Shown: in pieces, positions 1 through 5,362 of the stretch | How the letters are laid out: each line of letters begins with the position of its first letter | Numbering within the stretch: the first letter of the stretch is position 1 | Assembly (NCBI GenBank): GCA_038106885.1 | Contig: JAYNFX010000050.1 | Coordinates: 1-7,552 of the forward strand | Direction of reading: 5' to 3' | DNA length: 7,552 bases | From: UBA3537 sp038106885 | Lineage (GTDB): Bacteria; Bacteroidota; Bacteroidia; Flavobacteriales; Flavobacteriaceae | Program-made: the position numbers and the translations under genes | Notes under the pieces: generated by a model | What the model saw: the letters and a program-made list of their open reading frames with translations, nothing else | Told to the model about the DNA's origin: nothing | The model's database searches: none

Positions 1-365
1 CAATTGCAGCTTTAGCCAGTCAACTGATACAAGGTACTGTTCCAAATAGCTCAACTTCTGCTGTTTCAGTATTACAAATTTGTGGTACTGATGATCAAAG
101 TATTCCATATGATGGTGGTATGGCATTCATGGGACATAATTTTCTTAGTGCTCATGACAGTGCTCTTGCTTGGGCTAGCGCATTTAATTGTTCAATAAAC
201 CCAATTATGGAAAATTTAGAAAATGATATGGTTTTTATATATACTGATTGTGAATCTGGTAAAGAAATAAGATTTCATAGTGTAACAGGCGGAGACCATA
301 GCCTAAATCAGCAAAGTGATCCTGCGTTTTATCATCGAATATGGGATTTTTTAAAGCGTTTTTAA
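1..365 (+). CDS. LpqC/PHB-depolymerase-like esterase, C-terminal part (partial)
   Basis: This is the last 120 codons of a gene that enters from the left edge. The frame is open from base 3, so the ATG at 120 is an internal Met and not the start. The visible part matches the C-terminal third of the secreted alpha/beta-hydrolase family that includes poly(3-hydroxybutyrate) depolymerases, LpqC and CE1 feruloyl esterases. ICGTDDQSIPYDGG carries the usual catalytic Asp after the strand, and GGDHS carries the catalytic His just before the closing IWDFLKRF helix. Two Cys (FNCSIN and YTDCESG) sit where the family usually has a conserved pair. The nucleophile Ser (GxSxG) and any signal peptide would lie outside the window. 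The usual GGGHxWPG is reduced to GGDHSLNQQ, so the substrate (polyester, feruloyl ester or other) cannot be told. The stop overlaps the stop of the convergent gene that follows. Confidence 0.8.
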   Translation, partial: IAALASQLIQGTVPNSSTSAVSVLQICGTDDQSIPYDGGMAFMGHNFLSAHDSALAWASAFNCSINPIMENLENDMVFIYTDCESGKEIRFHSVTGGDHSLNQQSDPAFYHRIWDFLKRF

Positions 366-1327
366 TTCACTAGTGACTGAACTAAAGCTATAAATTCTTC
401 CTCAGTACCATAGTCAACATCTACATTAAATGAATCATCTCCGGCAACTGTAATTTCCAGTGAACCAAATTTTAGTAAATTATCATCGTCAATATGAATT
501 GCTAAGAGTGTTCCATTAAGTCCTTGTGGGATTGACCCTGCATAAGTTTCAAGGGCTGGGGTAGAATTTACATCGGTTATCATGACTACAGACGGGAAAT
601 CATCAATAATCAACCAAACTTCTACATTATCTGTATAGTCTGTTACATCACTTACAGTTACTTCAAATTGGGTTCCGTTTTCACCAGCCATATCATAAAG
701 CACATCACAATTTGTAAAGCCTATATCAATTCCCCAAGCCTGAAAAACTTCATTAAAAACTGTAAATTCTCCTTGATTTTGTAAATCCCAATCAACGACT
801 TCTTGTCCATTGTTATCTAAATTACTTGTGTTTCCATTATAAAGCATCATTTGATTTTCAAATCCCACAGGATTAGTTTGAATATTCAATGAACACTGAC
901 AGCTCCAAGGGGCAAATTCAAGTTCTTCATTAGTTACTGAATTAACTGCTCTGACTTCAAAGCTTCCTCCAGTAACTAAAAGATTTCCATTTGATGTTGT
1001 GGGAGCCTTAGCAAAAATCATTTCATCAAGTGTGTTAAATTCATTAAGTGAAATCGTAACATCTTCATTTACTATATTTCCATTGCTGTCTACAATTGAG
1101 TTACCAGTGCAAGTGATATTAGTTCCTCCTGGTCCAGTAATTGAGAAAGTTGCTGCTGGATCAACAGTTTCAACGTATGGATCCGGCTTGAGGGATGATC
1201 TAAAATCTTCAATGCTTAAAAATGTATCAGCGATGGGATTATTCTGATAGACTCCACCTTCAGCGTCATCACATTTGTAAAAAAAAGTAAATGTAATTAG
1301 GTAAATTAAAAACAGCTTATATTTCAT
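362..1327 (-). CDS. Putative lipoprotein with ZU5-like beta-sandwich domain
   Basis: This encodes 321 residues. A short Lys-containing hydrophobic signal ends in FFYKC at Cys19, followed by DD. The residues before the Cys are atypical for a lipobox, but the position and the acidic follow-up fit a Bacteroidetes lipoprotein. Residues about 60-130 show a pattern that I recognise from many Bacteroidetes surface lipoproteins and that resembles a ZU5-type domain: FSITGPGGTNITC, then VDSNGNIVNEDVTISLNEF, MIFAKAPTTSNGNLLVTGGSFEVRA. A Cys pair (SCQCS) follows, then an Asp-rich C-terminal beta region that may be a second domain. No enzyme motif is visible, so a structural or surface-binding role is only a guess. 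The start is an ATG with an A-rich leader and no Shine-Dalgarno. Its 5' end faces the carboxypeptidase-domain gene across a divergent gap. Its 3' end meets the hydrolase gene with interlocked stop codons and no terminator hairpin between them. Confidence 0.75.
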   Translation of the reverse strand: MKYKLFLIYLITFTFFYKCDDAEGGVYQNNPIADTFLSIEDFRSSLKPDPYVETVDPAATFSITGPGGTNITCTGNSIVDSNGNIVNEDVTISLNEFNTLDEMIFAKAPTTSNGNLLVTGGSFEVRAVNSVTNEELEFAPWSCQCSLNIQTNPVGFENQMMLYNGNTSNLDNNGQEVVDWDLQNQGEFTVFNEVFQAWGIDIGFTNCDVLYDMAGENGTQFEVTVSDVTDYTDNVEVWLIIDDFPSVVMITDVNSTPALETYAGSIPQGLNGTLLAIHIDDDNLLKFGSLEITVAGDDSFNVDVDYGTEEEFIALVQSLVN

Positions 1328-1444
1328 ATTTTTTATTTTTAAATTAACTTAATATAAGAATTTTTAAAGACTTGTTCTAAAATGTCAAAATTTCAACTCA
1401 TATTGTATGACGATAACAGCATTTTTTTTTTAAATTTATTACTT

Positions 1445-2650
1445 ATGAAATCAATTTTTAAAAATTTAAAATTTCTATTATTTTTCTTTGTTGTTTTACA
1501 ATCATTATCTGTTAATTCTCAGAGTAAAATTGTAATTCAAGGCGTGGTGTATGATGAATATGAATACCCAATTCCATATGCCTCAATTGGAATTGTACAA
1601 AAAAATATTGGTACAAGTAGTACTGAAGAAGGAAGTTTCAAGTTTTATGTTTCTACAAATGAATTGAATGATATTATTGAAATCTCTTCAATTGGATATG
1701 AATCTATCGAAATCACAGTTCAAGATTTTGTTAATACTCAAGATAAAAAATTTATACTAAAGGAAAAGATTACTGAGTTGGGTGAAGTTTCAATTGAAAG
1801 TCCAAGAAATATTGTCAAAAAAGCTTTAAAAAAATTAAAGGATAATTCTATAAGTGAAAAACATAAACTAGGAGTATTGTATAGGCGATGGTCAGTTGAG
1901 GACAATATTTGCCGTTATTTTATAGAACAATACATTGATGTTTTAGATAGGGGCCCATCATCATTTATCCATGCTTTTGATGTTAAACACAGTAGAAATT
2001 CTTCAGATTACAGATTCATTAAAAATGAGCAAGACAGACATGCCATTCAGTTTATGGAGCAAAATAACCCTCTAAGAGGAGGTCCTCCAATGTCTTCTTA
2101 TTCTTGGAAAAAAATTGATGATACATTTTATGAAAATGAAGATGTAATTGTTTTACAAGGCACCATGAAAAATGGTAATACAATTACTTTTTATATTGGT
2201 TTTGATACTTTCAAAATTTATAAAATTGAAAAAAACACAATTGCTATGAATGTAGGTAAAAGTTTAACAGCTTTATATATTTATAAAAATAATAACAAGG
2301 GAAAACTTTATTTAAGTTATCATAAACGCCAATGGGAAGGTGCTGTAAAAACTCCTGAACATGTGAAAAGAGCAATGGTACAAAATGGTAAAAAAGAAAG
2401 AAAATATATTCCAATTTCTTATCGTCACGAAGTTTTTGTCCTTGATTTAGACGACACCAATAGTAAAATTAAACTTCAAGGCGAGATGGTACAAAAAGAT
2501 ATGACTCTATATAAAATACCATATGATCAAAATTTTTGGAATAATGTTAGTGTTCCACCTGAAACCAAGTTTTACAAGAAAAATATTGGAGAACTGGAAG
2601 GGTTATATGGCGTTCCTATCCAAACACAATTTGAATTTTCAAACAGATAA
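1445..2650 (+). CDS. Exported protein with carboxypeptidase-like regulatory domain
   Basis: This encodes 401 residues from the ATG at 1445. I prefer this start to the in-frame ATG at 1382 because it puts a classic signal peptide at the N-terminus (MKSIFKNLK, a hydrophobic run, then SVNSQ near residue 26), whereas the longer form adds an unlikely acidic 21-residue prefix. Residues about 30-105 form a CarboxypepD_reg-like (PF13715-type) beta-sandwich: IQGVVYDEYEYPIPYASIGI, a GTSSTEEGSFKF turn, IEISSIGYES and a final FILKEKI. Next comes a SPRNIVKKALKKLKDN helix, then a beta-rich region of about 270 residues with many aromatic residues (YRRWSVEDN, YIEK-type strands). This architecture is a common flavobacterial envelope family of unknown function. 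No TonB plug or long barrel follows, so it is not a transporter. The gene ends just before a hairpin terminator shared with the convergent gene. Confidence 0.8.
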   Translation: MKSIFKNLKFLLFFFVVLQSLSVNSQSKIVIQGVVYDEYEYPIPYASIGIVQKNIGTSSTEEGSFKFYVSTNELNDIIEISSIGYESIEITVQDFVNTQDKKFILKEKITELGEVSIESPRNIVKKALKKLKDNSISEKHKLGVLYRRWSVEDNICRYFIEQYIDVLDRGPSSFIHAFDVKHSRNSSDYRFIKNEQDRHAIQFMEQNNPLRGGPPMSSYSWKKIDDTFYENEDVIVLQGTMKNGNTITFYIGFDTFKIYKIEKNTIAMNVGKSLTALYIYKNNNKGKLYLSYHKRQWEGAVKTPEHVKRAMVQNGKKERKYIPISYRHEVFVLDLDDTNSKIKLQGEMVQKDMTLYKIPYDQNFWNNVSVPPETKFYKKNIGELEGLYGVPIQTQFEFSNR

Positions 2651-2655
2651 AAAAA

Positions 2656-2682
2656 ACTCCAAAGTAAATTATGCTTTGGAGT
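2656..2682. terminator. Bidirectional hairpin terminator between convergent genes
   Basis: A perfect 9-base stem ACTCCAAAG (2656-2664) pairs with CTTTGGAGT (2674-2682) around a 9-base loop. Read on the minus strand, it is followed directly by six T (the A run at 2651-2656), which makes a good intrinsic terminator for the YdhR-like lipoprotein gene. On the plus strand the T run (2692-2697) starts about 9 bases after the stem, so termination of the carboxypeptidase-domain gene is probably weaker. Confidence 0.8.
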
Positions 2683-2702
2683 CAATTAAAATTTTTTAAA
2701 AG

Positions 2703-3458
2703 CTATTCAGAAACGGGGACGCCATTTGAAATAGTTGAAATTGAAGCAACCCCATAAGTGTCTTTTTTGAAAACATTAATTCCTTCACTATTTTCAAAGT
2801 CATTCCAAAAATCTGTAGATAAATAATTTTCAATACTGCTCATACTTTCAAAGAAATATACTCCTCCAAAAACATTATTTGTATCAGATTTTGAAATGAA
2901 AGTTTTTCCAATAAATCCTGGAAATTTTTCATTATTAAATACTGTTGCTCCTTCAAGTATCATCTTTGAAATATCTGCTTCAGTGGGTTGAGAGTCAAAA
3001 TTTACTACTAAAACACTTAATCCTTCACTGTCATTAGGATCAGTTGAGGTTTTTCTGCTTTTGTGCTCACCATTAGCAATCTTACTACCATTGAATGTTT
3101 TAAATACTTCAGTTTTAAATCTTACTAAATTAGGATGAGCTACAACTCCTTTCCACAATTCTGAATCCAAATATTCACTTACAAATTGTTCATTTTCAAA
3201 ATAATAAATACCACCAAAGACTCCACGGTCTACATTTCCAATGAAAGATTTTCCTAATAAGCCAGGGATACTATCAGAAACAAAATTTGGAGCTACTTGA
3301 GCACCAAGTTCTGCATGCTCTTCAAGCGTCATATTTTCAAGTTTATAATTAACTATTAACACTGCTTCATCAGCATAAATAGGCGTCTCATTCTCAGATT
3401 TTGAGTTTTTACATGCAGCGAGCATAAAAAAACAGATTGTAATAATAATTTTTTTCAT
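2703..3458 (-). CDS. Lipoprotein with two tandem YdhR-like (ferredoxin-fold) domains
   Basis: This encodes 251 residues. The first possible start codon (3459-3461) is GTG, followed at once by an ATG (3456-3458). I take the ATG because it gives MKKIIITICFFMLAAC, a clean lipoprotein signal with lipobox LAAC and Cys16. The mature protein is an internal duplication. Repeat 1 (about 32-122) and repeat 2 (about 148-237) share a leading strand (VLIVNY / VLVVNF), PGLLGKSFI / PGFIGKTFI, VFGGIYYFE / VFGGVYFFE, and YLDSELW / YLSTDFW, joined by a polar linker. The pattern resembles YdhR-type putative mono-oxygenases of the dimeric alpha/beta-barrel superfamily, where two such units normally pair by dimerisation; here one chain could form a pseudo-dimer. 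Catalysis is not shown by any visible motif. The gene is monocistronic, divergent from the small-protein gene, and ends at a good hairpin terminator. Confidence 0.8.
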   Translation of the reverse strand: MKKIIITICFFMLAACKNSKSENETPIYADEAVLIVNYKLENMTLEEHAELGAQVAPNFVSDSIPGLLGKSFIGNVDRGVFGGIYYFENEQFVSEYLDSELWKGVVAHPNLVRFKTEVFKTFNGSKIANGEHKSRKTSTDPNDSEGLSVLVVNFDSQPTEADISKMILEGATVFNNEKFPGFIGKTFISKSDTNNVFGGVYFFESMSSIENYLSTDFWNDFENSEGINVFKKDTYGVASISTISNGVPVSE

Positions 3459-3516
3459 CACTTTGGTTTATTTAATTAAGTTAATAAATTTATACAATTA
3501 AGGCATTTAAAACAAG

Positions 3517-3550
3517 TTTAATTGTAAAGAGCAATTAAAATTGTAACTTG
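3517..3550 (+). promoter_or_regulatory. Putative promoter with overlapping dyad, upstream of the 172-residue gene
   Basis: A perfect inverted repeat TTTAATTG (3517-3524) / CAATTAAA (3532-3539) has a 7-base spacer. Its left arm ends in ATTG (3521-3524). Nineteen bases later comes TAACTTG (3544-3550), a fair match to the Bacteroidetes -7 element TAnnTTTG at consensus spacing from a -33 TTG. A third half site CAATTAA lies at 3495-3501. The placement would put transcription start a few bases before the ATG at 3570. The core of the dyad recurs upstream of the next gene. The region is AT-rich, so the promoter call is tentative. Confidence 0.4.
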
Positions 3551-3569
3551 CTTTTATTAATTTACTCTT

Positions 3570-4088
3570 ATGGATATTGAAATAATTATCGAAAAAAATA
3601 AAAAAGATTTTAAGGTTTTAAAAAATAATTCTGTGATTCTAAAAGGCTCAAAACCAAAACGATTCACATCTGAAACCAATTTTTTTTTCAATAACAGCTC
3701 TTTCAAGATTAAGAAGAAAAGTTTTTGGAGTTCTACAATTAATATTTTCAAAGGAAGTGGATTAAGGGGTGAATTTGTTTATAATTGGAAAACTGGATAC
3801 TCAATTATTATATATGAAAATAATAAGGAACTAAATAAATATGTTTTAGCGTCAGAGAGACCTAAAGGATGGTACAAAAGTGATACTATTTATACCTTAA
3901 AGGACAAAGATGATAAACGTGTATTATCTATATATTTTAAATACATAAAATGGAAAGAAAATATAACTGCAGAGCTCATTGAAGATGTTTATGAAAATTA
4001 TGAATTTTTAATATATGCAATGTATTTGATGCGCTTAACACAACAATCTGATAGTTCTGGAGCTACAGCAATTGTAATGACTGGTTAA
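3570..4088 (+). CDS. Small cytosolic beta-rich protein, possibly LURP-one/Tubby-like
   Basis: This encodes 172 residues with no signal peptide and no clear membrane segment apart from a moderately hydrophobic C-terminal helix. I do not firmly recognise the family. The chain reads as alternating short beta strands, with basic and aromatic residues in the first half (IEKNKKDFKVLKNN, a KPKRF turn, FKIKKKSFWSS) and WKTGYSIIIYENNKELNKYVLASERPKGWYKSD in the middle (in two stretches: WKTGYSIIIYENN and KELNKYVLASERPKGWYKSD). It ends in a helix, ENYEFLIYAMYLMRLTQQSD, before a Ser/Gly/Ala-rich tail. A beta barrel closed around a C-terminal hydrophobic helix is the layout of LURP-one/Tubby C-terminal/scramblase-like proteins, so I suggest that fold with low confidence and no function. 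It is transcribed divergently from the YdhR-like lipoprotein and co-directionally with the NTF2-like lipoprotein 62 bases downstream, which has its own copy of the upstream dyad. Confidence 0.7.
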   Translation: MDIEIIIEKNKKDFKVLKNNSVILKGSKPKRFTSETNFFFNNSSFKIKKKSFWSSTINIFKGSGLRGEFVYNWKTGYSIIIYENNKELNKYVLASERPKGWYKSDTIYTLKDKDDKRVLSIYFKYIKWKENITAELIEDVYENYEFLIYAMYLMRLTQQSDSSGATAIVMTG

Positions 4089-4091
4089 AAA

Positions 4092-4123
4092 TAATTGTGT
4101 TTAGCAATTAAATACTATATTTA
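4092..4123 (+). promoter_or_regulatory. Putative promoter with second copy of the dyad, upstream of the NTF2-like lipoprotein
   Basis: TAATTG (4092-4097) and CAATTA (4105-4110) form an inverted repeat with a 7-base spacer. The 21 bases 4092-4112 match 3519-3539 at all positions except four in the spacer. As in the first copy, the left arm gives an ATTG (4094-4097) that can serve as a -33 box. TATATTTA (4116-4123) lies 18 bases later and differs from TAnnTTTG only in its last base. It begins 4 bases after the stop of the 172-residue gene, but no T run follows, so it is unlikely to be a terminator. Confidence 0.4.
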
Positions 4124-4150
4124 TTCAAATAAAAATTTAAATTATATACT

Positions 4151-4684
4151 ATGAAAAAAATTTTATGTTTAATGTTCATGATTGCATTAACTACATCATG
4201 TAAAAAAGAAGTTGTAATCGAAATTGATAAGTCTAACGAACCACTAAAAATAGGAACTTGGAATTTAGAAAATGGAGATTCTGGACCAATTTTTACCGGT
4301 GATGTTGAAAATCAAAAGATATGGGTAGATTATATTAAAGCTCATAACATCAGGGATTTAGATAAAATTGCTGAAATTAATTCAGATGAGTGGGAGGGAT
4401 ATGCACCTAATGGCTTAACCATTAAAGGAAATAAAGCTCATATTGAGTTTCTTGATAATTGGTTTAAAACATCTTCTCCAAAATGGAACATAAGATGGAT
4501 GATAGCTAATTCTGGTGAAGATGAAAATGGAGAAATGACACAATGGCTTACTACAGCTAATGATTTGACAGATGTTGATGAACAGGGTAATGAAATTATT
4601 GAACATCATGTTCACGACGTTCAATTTGAAAATGGTAAAATTAAAAAGATCTATGTATACTCTAGATCTAAAGCCCAAGAGTAA
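4151..4684 (+). CDS. Lipoprotein with NTF2/SnoaL-like domain
   Basis: This encodes 177 residues. The N-terminus MKKILCLMFMIALTTSC is a lipoprotein signal with lipobox TTSC, acylated Cys at 17, and then KKE. After a short linker, residues about 50-175 fit the NTF2-like cone fold (SnoaL-like type): a first helix (VDYIKAHNIRDLDKIAEI), a YAPNGLTIKGNKAHIEFLDNW pocket segment (YAPNGLTIKG, then NKAHIEFLDNW), and paired strands WNIRWMIAN, MTQWLTTANDLTD and HHVHDVQFENGKIKKIYVYS. This fold is used for small-ligand binding or isomerase-type chemistry; the residues visible here do not identify a ligand. The His pair (EHHVHD) lies on a strand that often lines the pocket, which is only suggestive. The gene probably has its own promoter and ends at a strong terminator. 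Confidence 0.75.
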   Translation: MKKILCLMFMIALTTSCKKEVVIEIDKSNEPLKIGTWNLENGDSGPIFTGDVENQKIWVDYIKAHNIRDLDKIAEINSDEWEGYAPNGLTIKGNKAHIEFLDNWFKTSSPKWNIRWMIANSGEDENGEMTQWLTTANDLTDVDEQGNEIIEHHVHDVQFENGKIKKIYVYSRSKAQE

Positions 4685-4696
4685 AATTATAATCGT

Positions 4697-4734
4697 AAAA
4701 AAAAAGCCCAACACAATTTGTTGGGCTTTTTTTT
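4697..4734. terminator. Strong symmetric bidirectional terminator
   Basis: An 8-base perfect GC-rich stem GCCCAACA (4706-4713) pairs with TGTTGGGC (4719-4726) around a 5-base loop. It is flanked by nine A on the left (4697-4705) and eight T on the right (4727-4734). Read either way it gives a hairpin followed by a U run, so it can end both the NTF2-like lipoprotein transcript (+) and the receptor-lipoprotein operon (-). Confidence 0.92.
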
Positions 4735-4750
4735 GACTATTTCAAATGAT

Positions 4751-5344
4751 TTACTCAATAGTAATTGGGAAAGTGATGTCAATATCTGTCTCACCACCTG
4801 CATTTGTCATATCACCATCTGGAACACCAGCTGCATTTTTGTTAGGCTCGTGTAATAATACAATATTAAGTCCTCCAGAACCTGCATTTGCTGCAACTAA
4901 TCCAAACTGTTGCCCAATTGGATTTCCTTCGCTATCCATATCAGTGTAAATAGCTGTTACATCTAATCCATTAATTGGATTAAAGAAAAATTGGTGGTCT
5001 AAATCTTCTTCCAGGACTTCTAATGTTATATAGTATTCTTCATTTAAAGACCCGTCTGCATTAAATTGCTCAACAGTCTTATTTAAAAGCTGTATAGAAC
5101 CATCGTATGCTCCAACTGGCATTGTTCCACCAGTCACAACAGCTTCATCTGGGCCATCACCATCTAGATCTTCCCAACTTAAAACATAAGTATTATCTCC
5201 ATCGGTCAGAGTAACTTCAACGGTTGTGATAACTTCCTGTTCATTTACAGGATGTGAGTGGTCATCGTGATCATCATCGTCAGAACATCCAGTAAAGACT
5301 AACGATAAAATTAATAAGGGTAATAAAAAAATTTGTTTTTTCAT
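4751..5344 (-). CDS. Asp/His-rich lipoprotein partner of TonB-dependent receptor
   Basis: This encodes 197 residues. The signal MKKQIFLLPLLILSLVFTGC has lipobox FTGC and Cys20, followed at once by SDDDDHDDHSH (residues 21-31), a likely divalent-metal-binding stretch. The rest is a compact beta-rich domain with ordered motifs that I associate with lipoproteins next to this kind of receptor in flavobacteria: LDGDGPDE, EEDLDHQFFFNPINGLDV, YTDMDSEGNPIGQQFGL, a GLNIVLLHEPNK strand and a final GGETDIDITFPITI. The gene starts 18 bases after the receptor stop on the same strand, with no terminator between, so the two are almost certainly co-transcribed. A role as a surface or periplasm-facing metal-binding helper for the receptor is inferred from the Asp/His cluster and the operon, not shown. 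The transcript ends at the symmetric terminator just downstream. Confidence 0.8.
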   Translation of the reverse strand: MKKQIFLLPLLILSLVFTGCSDDDDHDDHSHPVNEQEVITTVEVTLTDGDNTYVLSWEDLDGDGPDEAVVTGGTMPVGAYDGSIQLLNKTVEQFNADGSLNEEYYITLEVLEEDLDHQFFFNPINGLDVTAIYTDMDSEGNPIGQQFGLVAANAGSGGLNIVLLHEPNKNAAGVPDGDMTNAGGETDIDITFPITIE

Positions 5345-5362
5345 TGTTTTTGGTTTTAATAA

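Noticed and set aside
120..365. An 81-codon gene starting at the ATG at 120
   Set aside because: The same frame is open to the left edge and the upstream residues include the conserved ICGTDD catalytic-Asp motif, so this ATG is an internal Met of a longer gene.
1382..1444. N-terminal extension of the carboxypeptidase-domain protein from the ATG at 1382
   Set aside because: The extra 21 residues (MSKFQLILYDDNS...) would bury a clear signal peptide that begins at the ATG at 1445; the stretch fits better as leader and promoter region. I saw only a weak TTG...TCATATTG promoter match there, with 23-base spacing, so I did not annotate it.
3459..3461. GTG start for the YdhR-like lipoprotein
   Set aside because: It is followed directly by an ATG that gives the usual MKK lipoprotein start; GTG is less likely, though the difference is one residue.
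4092..4112. Dyad just after the 172-residue gene read as its terminator
   Set aside because: The stem is only six AT-rich pairs with no T run after it, and a near-identical copy lies upstream of the 172-residue gene in a divergent gap where no transcript ends.
4415..4714. Antisense open frame of 99 codons across the NTF2-like lipoprotein gene
   Set aside because: It lies opposite a well-supported gene, crosses the terminator hairpin and shows no family motifs. The same applies to the antisense frames at 999-1247, 3557-3751, 4746-4949, 5802-6155 and 6999-7208, and to the same-strand shadow at 6904-7089.
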